Shown: piece by piece, positions 54,847 to 64,000 of the stretch
How positions within the stretch are numbered: the first letter of the stretch is position 1
How the letters are laid out: every line of letters starts with the position of its first letter
Assembly (NCBI GenBank): GCA_003194525.1
Contig: NBIV01000116.1
Span: forward strand, 180,084-244,083
Direction: 5' to 3'
DNA: 64,000 bases
From: Gracilariopsis chorda
Lineage: Eukaryota > Rhodophyta > Florideophyceae > Gracilariales > Gracilariaceae
Program-made: the position numbers and the translations under genes
The notes under the pieces: generated by a model
Told to the model about the DNA's origin: nothing
The model's input: the letters and a program-made list of their open reading frames with translations, nothing else
The model's database searches: none

Positions 54847-57021
54847 TTAGTTTTCCGCCTTCGGCGGTGGGTTGGTTTCCTCGACAACTAGTGCTTCATC
54901 CCGTTGACGGGGGTTTCTATCCGCATAAGCGAGGGTTGCAACGGATGGTTGCGTGATCTCCCGAATCGGGGTGTATGAAGCCTGCCGCGCACGCGGGGTC
55001 TGTGGTAGGGGGTGGGAAAAGTCCGTTTTAGCACGGAGGTAGGAAGCCGTCGGGACGGAACGTTTCTCCTCTGGAGTGAGGGCCTCATAATTTGCCACTA
55101 CCTTGGCCATATCCTTCAGTGAACAAATACACTGAGGTGAGGTATGGCCATGGGTATAGCACAGGTGGCATATGAGAGCCAACACCGCGACACGCGGATT
55201 ATTATTCCGAGTATCGGAGAAGCGAACCGCAGGGCGGGTGTCAGTCCATCCAGGCCGTTGATAACGGGATTGACCGTTTGAAAACGGGAGTCGTTGGGGT
55301 TGAACCCGACTGTTACCACCGTACAAAACGGGGTCTTCTGTTCCCATATCATGGGTCATCTCCGTCGTTGACGGTAACTCACTGGTGGGTATCGACACAC
55401 CATCCCCCTGCGCTAAATGCACGGTATCAAATCCCTGTCCAGGGTTCCCATCCGCGGTGAGCGGGAGAGAGGAAGCTTCGCTTTCCAGCAACAACGCCTT
55501 GGCAGATTTAGACCGATTGTTCGGAGTTCTTGCACGAAGTGCATCCCCTTCCGCTCGAGCGTGTTGGACCAGCTCGAGATAGGTGATCCTTCGCTTGTCC
55601 TCCCGATAACGGGTAACTAAACTCCGGATTGCCGGGTCAAGACCATCAATGAACATGGTACTGCGCTCCCCAGCGGGGTATACGTTACCAAATCTGTGGA
55701 AAGCCTTGTTAAGGCGCACCGAGTAATCGGTCTCGGTCTCTCCAGCACGCTGGCGTGTATCTCGCAAAGCGAGGATAGCCTGCTGAATAGCGGTGTTGGT
55801 GGCGTAGGAGCGCAGAAGATACTGCACAGCCTCCGGCCAGAAAGTAACTCCTCCCTCGGAGGCGCGAGAAGATCCTCTGACAGAGGTGTATTGGTCCTCC
55901 GCCACTCCCCGTAAGAAATAAGGTAAAGCCAAATAGGCTTGTCCCTCATTCATACCGAGGATATCGGCCTCCGCTACAAAGCGGGATAGGAAATCCAGTA
56001 CTATGACTGGGTCCTCTCCAGTAAAATACAGGTTGCGGAGCGAGAGCTGCATTCGCTTAATGCATTCTCGCACCTTTCCCGTACCACGGGGCGTACGTCC
56101 AAGTGACGAGTCTTCGAGCCGGTAGTACCGGTATGATAAAAGCGTCCGGTAATCCGGGTTTGTCGGTTTCAATTCCCGAAGACCGGGGTGTTTTCTTCCC
56201 TTCTGGCGGGTTCGGACCACACCTTCAGTGGCCGATGACCGCTTCGAGCGGGAGGAGTAGCCTCGCTTCTCGTCCTCCGAGTCGGAGTCCGAGGAGCTCG
56301 AGCTAGCCGAATGGTTTCGGGATGAGTCCGACGATGTCGAAGAATCGGAGTCCGAATATTTTCGGTGGTGTTTCCGTCGATGACGGCGTTTCTTCTTCCC
56401 AGCAAGCTGGTCGTTGTACGATGCCTCGTTTACCGGATCACCCGGGGATGGTTTGTCCATGAGGACGAACTGCTCCAGCGTCTACAGGCGGGCACCAATC
56501 CGATCAAATCGGGCTTCAACTCCTTCGATGAAGGCGGCGGGTTGTCCCAAACTCTCCAACACGGAGTTGACGTCAGACCGTAAAATACGGAGTTCCTCGG
56601 CGACCTCCTTTACGGTGGTTGCCGAGACCACCTCTTGGAGGGATTTTAGTTCCCCTACAAGGGTGTCATGGGCGGTCCACAGAGCGCGGACCTGGGATTC
56701 CAGGGAAGTCCCCTGGAGGGTGTTATCGCCCGTTCCACGGGGGCTTGAAGCCGCGACAGCGGTAGCAGGGCGGGGTGCCTGGGGCACTGCGGCAACAGCC
56801 GGAGTCGATGCTGCATTCCCTTGCGGGGGTGATAACGAGGGCAAAAGGAGGTTCCGGGGTTCCCGGTCGGGGGTATCATTCCGCGATGAAGCGGCGCCAG
56901 TACGGCTGGAACTTTTCCGTATAGGGATAGGGGGTACGAACCGAACTTCGGAAGTGTCCGCGTTGTCGCGGGAGCGACTACGCGTAACCACTGGCTCCGT
57001 ATCGGAGGCATTTCTCGACAT
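54847..57021 (-). pseudogene. G2 gag
   Basis: About 725 codons from the ATG at 57021, with one internal TAG at 56482. N-terminal part polar; a Lys/Arg then Ser/Asp-rich stretch (KKKRRHRRKHHRK, then DSDSSTSSDSS) at 56400-56270; capsid with TNPDYRTLLSYRYYRLE, MNEGQAYLALPYFLRG and FIDGLDPAIRSLV; and a CCHC knuckle CHLCYTHGHTSPQC at about 55170. Gag ends KAEN-TAA at the -1 overlap with pol. Confidence 0.92.
54850..54856 (-). promoter_or_regulatory. Candidate -1 frameshift site between gag and pol
   Basis: The last gag codons read GAA-AAC-TAA, giving the heptamer G-GAA-AAC just before the stop. Pol is in the -1 frame and open for about 16 codons upstream of the gag stop. The heptamer is not a perfect X-XXY-YYZ. 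Confidence 0.45.
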
Positions 57022-57105
57022 GAGAAAATACCGTTACGACGGGAAACGATCACGGAACTTCCGGTAAATAAAAACAAACCTCGTAAGAGGGAAAACAAAA
57101 ATCGA

Positions 57106-57123
57106 TTCTAGGTCGGGAGACCA
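57106..57123 (-). other. G2 primer-binding site
   Basis: Minus strand TGGTCTCCCGACCTAGAA, 3 bases inside the 5' LTR. Its complement ends GGTCGGGAGACCA, fitting the 3' end of a tRNA with CCA; further match to a T-loop-like TCGATTC follows. Confidence 0.8.
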
Positions 57124-57126
57124 CTT

Positions 57127-57951
57127 TATGGTGCAATGCCCCAAAGGGGAAAAAACACCGAAAGACGTTCGGGATCTTCCTCTCACGAGGTGAACCCAGT
57201 TGGGTAGAGCCCTCCCAGAGGTGTCACGGCGAAGTCGGTTTGTAAGACCAGGAACACCTGTTGCGACTCGCGCAGGGAGGTGAAGGCGAAGAATCGGTAT
57301 CCGCATGAGCGGGGTGTGATCCTCAGTAGAGGTATGTTTCCACGTAAGTGGGGGTGTGTGAGCGGATGCGCACACGAGGGCCGCGGATAGCGGGAGGTGC
57401 TACCCTAAAAAGGGAAAAAGGAAGGGCGAAGAGGAGAAAAAGAGGGCGAAGTGAGTCGCGAGAGCGACGGGGACGAACGGCGATGCCGGTAACAATATCC
57501 CTATACAGGGCGAAACACCAATGCAATTGGAACAATTATACTCCCAGTGATGGGTCCCTTTAGATGTGCAAGGGGGTTAGATGTCCCGTGGTTTACGGCG
57601 TTTCCCTCCAAGGAGGAGTAGAGCACGCGCGCAAGCGGTAACAACTAGAGCCAATTCCCCAGGTTGGGTTCCCTTGTTGGGGATGGTTTACTGGTGCGAC
57701 GGCAGTGCGCCGTCGCACTAAGTACTAGCTTCCCAGAAATGGGTGTGAAAATAATAAATAATATTAACTAAAATACTCCACATTTCGTGGCAACATCCAC
57801 TACTGTGGCCAACCGCCAATTGACCCAAAACCGTGTCCCACGTGTCCATATCCACCATAGTGGGGCGTAGTTCATATACACACTACACAACCGATAATAT
57901 CGGGAAAGCGTTCAAGTACCAAGAATCCCTCCCTGAGGGCGTTGCACTTCA
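57127..57951 (-). repeat. G2 5' LTR
   Basis: 825 bp, pairs with 46410-47234. The inner terminal dinucleotide is mutated (TA in place of TG at 57127 in plus orientation). Palindrome kept at 57694-57718. Confidence 0.97.
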
Positions 57952-57956
57952 AGAAA

Positions 57957-59460
57957 ACACATTTCTACACCTATCGGCTTTTCTCCAAAAGTTGTTGGCG
58001 GGTCCCTCTCGGTCATGTTAGAGCTTAGCCTGTAAAAAATCACGTCCTGATGTGCGTCCATGATGACGTCATCCGTCGCATAGGTTTCCAGTTGGTAGTG
58101 CAGAACCTCAGGGTGGGACCTAAGGAGCTCCCGGTTCGTTACGTCGACGGGGTCGTCAGTCCCAGAGATCTTCAAACCACATGGTCGTGCGCGTGCCCAT
58201 GGACGAAAAACTGAAAGAGACACCCAGCGCCACCCTCATGTACGCCGTTCCAGTTGCAGGCCGTACGGAACAGACTAAGAAACCTAAGGATACAAATGCG
58301 TTCGGATCCCGAAAAGTTTTAATTAAGGTTAGCTGGATCCCTTTGGCTGGCCTCGTAGCCTTTTTGGCCACAGAGGAGGAGTACCATTTGAAACGATCAT
58401 CCAAGTGGTACTTGCGGTAATCCAATGCTCTCTTAAATAGTTCATCGGTTGTTACAAAAGGTTGGAGGCGTCGAACAGCCTCCTCGTCCGTCTCGGAGCC
58501 ACTGGAACTCGATGAACCCGAATCGGAATCGCTACCGCTGGAGTCCCTACGGCTTTTTATCTGCTCTTTGACTTCTTCTTTCGGCTCCTTCTCTTCTTCC
58601 TTCGGTCTGATATTCGCGCTACCATTGGCAGCTCTTCATCTTCTGTCGCAAACCCAATGGCGGCATGGGGATTCTGGACTACTCGGTACCTCACGGGTTG
58701 CACATCCATAAGGCCTTCTTGTCGAGCGATGTCCGTAATGTCCCCTGGGCATGAGGCCGATTGGTCTACCTGTGGTTGAGTCCGACGAGGGGCTGACAAT
58801 ACAGCTACTCTCAGGAGTTCGGAACAGGGTTTTCATACGGATACTAATGGATTAATTTGAGTTCCGCCCAAGGTGGTCAGCGGGCCTACTCGGGGTGTCA
58901 CCTCACGTTGGATAACAATAGCAAAGAAGTCGACGGAAGCGTCGGACTCCAGTATCTTAGGGAGAACTCGTTCTGCCAACTTGTTGGCGTGCTTGGCAAG
59001 GGCGATGGAGACTCCGAGATCCACAAGGGCTTCGAGTCGGGCATCGAGCATGTTGCGAACCTTTGGCCATAGAAGATCTGCAATTACAACTGTAGTATCA
59101 GTTCCAATGGTTTCCTGCGGGCCAATCTGTGGTGTGTTAAGCTACGGTACTCGTCCAGTCGCCCATGGAGTCGTTTAGCCGATGAGACGTCGCGAGAAAT
59201 CCGTTCATGATTTTCACTTGTGAGAGGAGGATAAACTGTGGCTGCGAGTGGGTGCTCCATCGAGCACTGGCGCTTTCGCCGGAGGTTCCGGCGGCAAAAG
59301 CTGGCGGCGGAAAACTTCCACTGGTTTGACCAACTTATGTGCGGGATTCTTCTTGGGTGGGTTGATTGTCATCCATAATGGCGGTGCTTTCAGTTCCAGT
59401 TCGTCAGTTGTCCAGTTCCAATGGTAGAATTTCTTCGGTTCGTCCTTCAAAGGGTGCCCT
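57957..59460 (-). pseudogene. G3 gag, first half (right of the G2 insertion)
   Basis: From right to left: KKFYHWNWTTDELELKAP (about 59440), a helical-looking part (LVDLGVSIALAKHANKLAERV, about 59020), a basic stretch (RRKKRRSRKKKSKSR, about 58600), an acidic Ser-rich patch (about 58520), then capsid-like DYRKYHLDDRFKWYSS (about 58425) and LLRSHPEVLHYQLETYAT (about 58120). Stops and shifts break it. It ends at the G2 target site. Confidence 0.65.
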
Positions 59461-59487
59461 AGATCACTTCCGTGCGGAAATCTATGG

Positions 59488-59505
59488 TTCTAGGTCGGGA
59501 GACGA
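59488..59505 (-). other. G3 primer-binding site
   Basis: Minus strand matches the G2 PBS over 18 bases with one change (TCG for TGG at the start region). Four bases separate it from the LTR. Confidence 0.7.
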
Positions 59506-59509
59506 GAAA

Positions 59510-59975
59510 TGTAGTATAGTGAGCACGGGCACTTACCACGGGGCGAACTCCAAAGAAACGGGGCCAACGGCGAGGCCAGTGGGACAAAAGCACACTCGGC
59601 GGGCGCAATCTATCTTGCCTACAGCAGACGGCGAGCGACGTCGCCACAGCGTAGAACACTTAATGAAATATAGTAAAACTAACCAAGAGGTTGGCAAGTT
59701 GACTCAAGAGGCTCTCTGATTATACCTCAGGAGGAAGGCACATCTCGAGCAGCCTAAGTACCGGCTGCAAGGCGCCTCTATCTCAAGTGCAGTGCACTGT
59801 AATGCCGTGCAACACAAGTACTAACTATACTACCTATGATACAAAAACTAATAGTTAGACAAGTAAGCAACCGCTGGAGCCCTGCGAACAGCCACGTATA
59901 CTACGGCGCCACCGGTCGCGTACTGTATCTAGCCCATGGGGGCTTGATCCTTTACCTTCTGTTCATTATACTACA
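59510..59975 (-). repeat. G3 5' LTR
   Basis: A 466-bp segment from TGTAGTATAG to TATACTACA in plus orientation: TG...CA ends within a 9-10 bp inverted repeat, directly beside the PBS. No second copy was found in the window, so the limit on the right rests on the inverted repeat and on the resumption of G4 RNase H coding at 59976. Confidence 0.7.
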
Positions 59976-61145
59976 CTGTAGAGGATAGAGCCTGCCTTAC
60001 TTCTTCTGAGAAAGCACTGCTTTTAGAGAAACACTGCAGGCATCAGTTTGAACTACGAAGGGTACATCAAAGTATGGAAATCCCAGGAAGGGAGGTCTCA
60101 CTAACTTTGCCTTAAGACTCAGAAAAGCGTCATCCATTTCAGATGTCTAGAGCCACTTTTTCTTTGGTAGCGTGGCTTCCTGCAAGGCAGCGGATGCCTC
60201 AGCAAACCTAGGTATGAATCATCGATAGTAACTGACCAGTCCTAGGAAACTTCTTAGTGCAGTCGCAGATGTTGGAAGTGGGGTTTCTCGTATAGCTTTA
60301 TTTTTCTCTAGGTCCGTTGCCACTTCCATCTTATCGATGATGTGCCATAAGAGCTTCACCCGAGGCTGTGCAAAACTACACTTAGCGAACTTCACTTTCA
60401 GTCCATGCGAGGCAATCCTGCCAATTACTTTTCCGCAGTGCATTAGATGATCACCTGTATTGTAGGAGTGAATGACAGCGTCAAACAAGTAGACGTGGAC
60501 GGATGATAAGTCCTACAGTACGGCGTCCATCATTCTCTGAAATGTAGCAGATGCGTTCATTAATCCAAATGGCATAACTTCAAACTTGAATGTACCGAAT
60601 CTGCATATAAAATTCGTCATCTCTTAGAATTCTTTGGCCCTTTCACTTGCCAATCAATATCCTGAAAACAAATCTAGAGTTGTGAATAGCGAGGATCCAC
60701 GAAGGTAATCAAACACTTCTTCTATGTGTGGTAATGTCCATCGATCGGAATTCCTCTTGGCATTCAATGTACCATAGTCCACGCAAAAATTCGGGCTTTC
60801 GTCTTTCTTTGTTACGATTACAATAGGAAAAGACCAGGCAGAGTTTGCTGGTGTGAAGATTCCTGCACGAAGCATTTTATCAATGTGTTTTCTTACCACA
60901 TCATTATCTCGCGGTGGGAGACGTCTTGCCCGAAACGTTAAAGGTTCTGGATCCTTCTGTTCGAATGAGTGCCCGAATGGGACATCAGCAGGTCTAAAGT
61001 CTTCCAAAGACCAAGCAGTGGCCTTTGAGTCTATCAGTGTTGCGGAGAGCTGCATTTGTTCGCTTTTCGAGATATGCTTGACCTTTGTCGCAAGTAGTCT
61101 TGGTTCTAGGTCTTTCTCTTCTTCTGCCAGGTTCAGCACATACAA
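59976..61145 (-). pseudogene. G4 reverse transcriptase and RNase H start (G1 family)
   Basis: RT: FCVDYGTLNAKRNSDRWTLP, LFTTLDLFSGY (first Asp intact, unlike G1), then a broken part and 60488-60219 with KFAKCSFAQPRVKLL. The YLDD region is degraded at about 60495. An RNase H start (QTDACSVSLKAVLSQ) lies at about 60050 and is cut off at 59976 by the G3 LTR. Confidence 0.8.
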
Positions 61146-61225
61146 CTCTTCTTCCTCAATATCACTATCTTCATCTTAGTGTAAGAACTGGGGGATGGAC
61201 TCTTCCCCTTCACCCTCACCATTCA

Positions 61226-61732
61226 TCATGGGGTGAGATTGATCTCCTTCGCAAGAGCAAAAACAAGCTCCTTATCCTCGTCTCCTTCCAAGCTGGAAGA
61301 CTCTGGATATATCTCTGAGCCTGAGGTGAAGTACTCACTGTCGGTCTCGGATCCTTCCATATAGGGAATACGTTCATCGTACTCTAGATCTAATACGTAT
61401 TTGTTTTCTTCTGTAGTCACGGTCACAGTATGATTTGCCATGTCAATGCAAGCTTGAATGTTCGCCAAGGTTAGGGAACCAATACTCACTTCCACCGGTG
61501 GGTCATCCACAACTAGAAAGTTAAGCAGAGTTCTAGACTCCTTGTACAGCACAGGAACGTCTTTGACGACATCTCGCACTACATTAAAGCTTCCGTTGGC
61601 GACTTTAATCTTGCACATCGTCGCTTCTGGTGCGAGAGTATAATCTTCCATTATAGAAGTGGAGAAATGGTTTGGAACGGCTCCTGAGTCTAGAAGTGCG
61701 TTGAATTTGGTTTCGAACAACTTCAGTCTCAC
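61226..61732 (-). pseudogene. G4 protease and acidic linker
   Basis: NALLDSGAVPNHFS at about 61695 is an intact DSG retropepsin site; the same place in G1 is mutated. Followed by LLNFLVVDDPPVEVS and an acidic linker (MEGSETDSEYFTSGSE) like that of G1. Confidence 0.78.
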
Positions 61733-63000
61733 AAATTTTAGTCTTCGAGTAGTTCTGGGCCTATGGGCGACAGCAACTTTCTAGCATTCTTAACAAACAT
61801 TTTCTGAATCTATCTTTTCCCCTCTTCGGAATCTCCGCAGAGCAGTTGACCAGACGTGAGTCTACATGAAGCATTCGCCAGCTCGATTAAGCTTTTAATG
61901 TCTTACAAAGTCCGAAAATCCATCTTTTCGGGTATTCTGGGCCTTCTTCCCGGCTGGGTTTGCAAGAGTTTGGCTTAGTCCTCTTTCAACGTGATAAAGC
62001 TTTCGTAAGGTCCGATGATAGGACCTACCAGAGGTTTCAGCAACTTATCAACCGCCATTATTTCCGTATTTGGCTGCTTTGGCACTGTAATGCTCTCAGA
62101 ATTTCTCTTTGTAACATTAACAGAATCTTCTTCTGCAATGCCGTCTATCACTATCCCAATTATGTAATCTTTATCTTTTCCAGGATCTTTTCGTTTATCT
62201 TACTTCTGCTTTCAAGGGTTTGTCTTCTGCATAGATGGCATGATTTGGTATCTATGGCCTTGATCAACAAGTACCTTCCGATTGCCTTTTATTTTCCGCA
62301 TCGTGGGCATATAATATTCCGGTGCGGATTCTTTTGACAGCGATATTCCTCATGACCTGGCTTGTGGCAAAACGAAAAGGCACGAACGTTGTTCTCTTCG
62401 TTCGAAGCTGGTTTCTACGTAACCAAAAGCCTCAAACCGACTATATGAAAAGGTAAGTTCTTCTACCTTACTTTTTTGTTAATCCACGGTAATTTCATGG
62501 TGACGCAGAATCCTAATAGCATAATTTTCCTTATCTTCTTCTCTCCCATTTCCAATATTGGCTTGACTGAAAGTTTCTTGGCAACAAATAGTCTAGAATC
62601 GTACGCTTGAGAGAATTGTATTCAATTGGGACTTTTAGCAATACATACTGAGCCAAGCCCATATTCTCCATGACTGCCTTTGTTAGCAGTCCAAACTTTT
62701 CTTCGTCCTTCAAGTTCATTTTTTTGAATTAATGTCCATGTGAGTTAAGAACAATGTCATATCGAAGGGTAAAAACTTGCAATTTGTGGCTCCAAGGGTA
62801 TAATCCTTCTGACTGATAACGTACAAGAGCTCTTGAATCAGTAGTTGCTCGACGGCAGCGTAATTGTGTATGTTCTGGATTAATTGCGCTATCTGTGCAT
62901 AAATATCTTAGTAGAAGTCAAAAGTTTTTCTTATCAAACATGGCAAAAGCTATGTTGCTTTTTTAATCATTAGCATCTTTGACTATAAAATTATCAAAAA
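61733..63000 (-). pseudogene. G4 gag
   Basis: From right to left: KFFFFFDNFIV (about 62995), MNLKDEEKFGLLTKAVMENM with QYVLLKVPIEYNSLK (62719-62600), matching G1 QFVLLRSVSDYNSLK, and zinc-knuckle remnants FCHKPGHEEYRC and CPRCGK at about 62370-62310. Frames are broken several times. Confidence 0.65.
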
Positions 63001-63724
63001 AGAAGAAGAACTTGACAAAATTGGAGTCAGGATCACTACAGAACACAATTGCTGAAAACAACGACATAGTTCTGAAACGGCTCTCCTTGAGAGTACCATG
63101 GAAGTAACTTAAAACAACTTGCTTCCTCTCCTTCCAGTGTGAAGGGGGCCCGGCTCTGTTATTGATATCAGTCCCCCAACGAGATTGCCGGGAGGGGCAA
63201 TCAAAACGGTTCGTAAACACTTGCGTGCCATGCACGCCAGTAAAATCCCACGTGGGAGCCGTGCAACACTAACCCTTTACCCTTTTTACTTTCTGGTACG
63301 AAGGTAAGATGCTGTATTTGGGTTTGTTGCTCTCATCTTCGCAGTGCACGTTGGCATCGAAGATGACGAAGCGGAAGACGATGGCACTGTGTTCAACGTG
63401 CCCACGTGCCCAGTTGAGTTTGTGGTGACGTGTACAGAGGCATGAGCAGATCAAAAACCACGGCCGTGCCGGCTGCGGGGATGTGAAGGAGGCGACCGTA
63501 GTCTACCAAGGGTACTGTAGACACTGCAGGCGGAAGCGAACGGGTGCCGATGGGAAGGGGCACAACGGTATCTGCCGTGCAGCTGCGCGTTTGGAGCCGA
63601 CGGCGTGCGGACGTACCACGCCCCGCCGCTTTGCATTCCACTCAGGCAAAGCTTTCCAGCTGCCCCGTGCCGCCTCCAGCTCCACCCTCCGTTGGCCGCC
63701 GCGTTTCGATTCATCCCCGCACCC
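63001..63724. other. Flank between G4 and the right-edge gene
   Basis: The G4 5' end and LTR were not identified. From about 63440 the sequence turns GC-rich and is probably the promoter and 5' UTR of the gene starting at 63743. Minus-strand frames here (63451-63994) are likely shadows of that GC-rich coding. Confidence 0.35.
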
Positions 63725-63742
63725 ATGTGGCGCCGCGCCGCT

Positions 63743-64000
63743 ATGGCCCAAGTGCCGCTCACTCAGCCCTCCTCCATCGTCCACTCCGCCGACGACTCCA
63801 AGCTGCACCCCTGGCACCCGCCCCACTCCACCCCGGACAGACACAAGTCCCAGCTCAGCTACGCCAGCACCAACGATGAGGGCCACACCACCAGCACTCA
63901 TCAAGAGCTCCCGGATAACTCTATCGCCGTCAATGGCGCCCTCTCCGAAGCTCCCGTACACCTGTCGCACGATGCCGACTACTCTCCCTTTCATCCCTCC
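63743..64000 (+). CDS. N-terminus of an unidentified gene running off the window
   Basis: An open frame without stop to the window end. From the ATG at 63743 it reads MAQVPLTQPSSIVHSADDSKL and goes on as a Ser/His/Pro/Asp-rich stretch (YASTNDEGHTTSTHQELPDN). An in-frame ATG at 63725 would add MWRRAA. The third positions are strongly C-rich, unlike the transposons. It looks like the disordered N-terminal region of a real protein; the domain lies beyond the window. No function can be given. Confidence 0.55.
   Translation, partial: MAQVPLTQPSSIVHSADDSKLHPWHPPHSTPDRHKSQLSYASTNDEGHTTSTHQELPDNSIAVNGALSEAPVHLSHDADYSPFHPS

Larger units (their letters stand above)
46410..57951 (-). mobile_element. 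G2: nearly complete 11.5-kb chromovirus nested in G3 gag
   Basis: Bounded by two 825-bp LTRs and the perfect duplication AGAAA (46405-46409 and 57952-57956). Order on the minus strand: PBS, gag with zinc knuckle, protease, RT, RNase H, integrase, GPF module, long linker, chromodomain. Between the chromodomain and the 3' LTR a large gene lies on the plus strand. The LTRs differ at roughly 25-30 of 825 positions by eye, so the insertion is not recent. Six in-frame stops and one frameshift make it non-autonomous. Its 3' LTR is the left one in plus coordinates. Confidence 0.97.

Noticed and set aside
63503-63994. Minus-strand 163-codon frame at the right edge
   Set aside because: The plus strand has a more protein-like frame with a plausible start; the minus frame is probably a GC-driven shadow.
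1-64000. CRISPR arrays, phage or bacterial defence systems
   Set aside because: No regularly spaced repeats and no prokaryotic gene organisation; introns and retrotransposons show a eukaryotic genome.

Overview
This is a eukaryotic nuclear window that is mostly a graveyard of nested retrotransposons, with a few cellular genes in its first quarter and one entering at the right edge. The organism is not identifiable from the sequence alone. One small spliceosomal intron (GTAAGT donor, TACTAAC branch site, CAG acceptor), compact genes and the element mix fit a fungus or a red alga. I could not choose between them. No rRNA, tRNA, CRISPR array or bacterial-type operon was seen.

Layout. 1-9.1 kb holds truncated non-LTR (LINE) copies that share a 3' end with a small hairpin and a (GAA)n tail, plus an NmrA-like NAD(P)-binding gene on the minus strand. 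9.2-15.7 kb is the genic island: an FkbM-like methyltransferase (+), a DUF2235 hydrolase (-) whose first exon carries the diagnostic DGTWN motif across a 67-nt intron, and degraded paralogous fragments. A solo LTR with a perfect target-site duplication lies at 15727-16551. 17577-25259 is a Ty3/gypsy element (called G1) with about 262-bp LTRs and a minus-strand gene resembling a cysteine protease between its integrase and 3' LTR. A decayed tyrosine-recombinase (DIRS-like) retroelement follows at 25.6-28.1 kb, and a truncated Copia element at 29.6-31.6 kb (-).

32.2-41 kb is a decayed chromovirus on the plus strand (G2b). From 41.2 kb to the right is a nest: an old chromovirus G3 (-) was split in its gag by a later, nearly complete 11.5-kb chromovirus G2 (46410-57951, TSD AGAAA). 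G3's own LTR (59510-59975) in turn interrupts the RNase H region of G4, a relative of G1 (to about 63 kb). The window ends in the N-terminus of an unidentified gene at 63.74 kb.

Most notable points. (1) Two unrelated LTR families (G1 and G2) each carry a non-retroviral gene in antisense between pol and the 3' LTR, facing pol; G2b has a minus-strand ORF at the same place with weak resemblance to the G2 gene. (2) The G2 family is packed, in LTRs and coding regions alike, with mini-palindromes (4-6 bp stems, mostly 2-5 nt loops). (3) G2, G3 and G2b share one primer-binding site. (4) Gag and pol of G2 overlap in the -1 frame at a GGAAAAC-TAA site. G2 carries six in-frame stops and one frameshift, so it is no longer autonomous.
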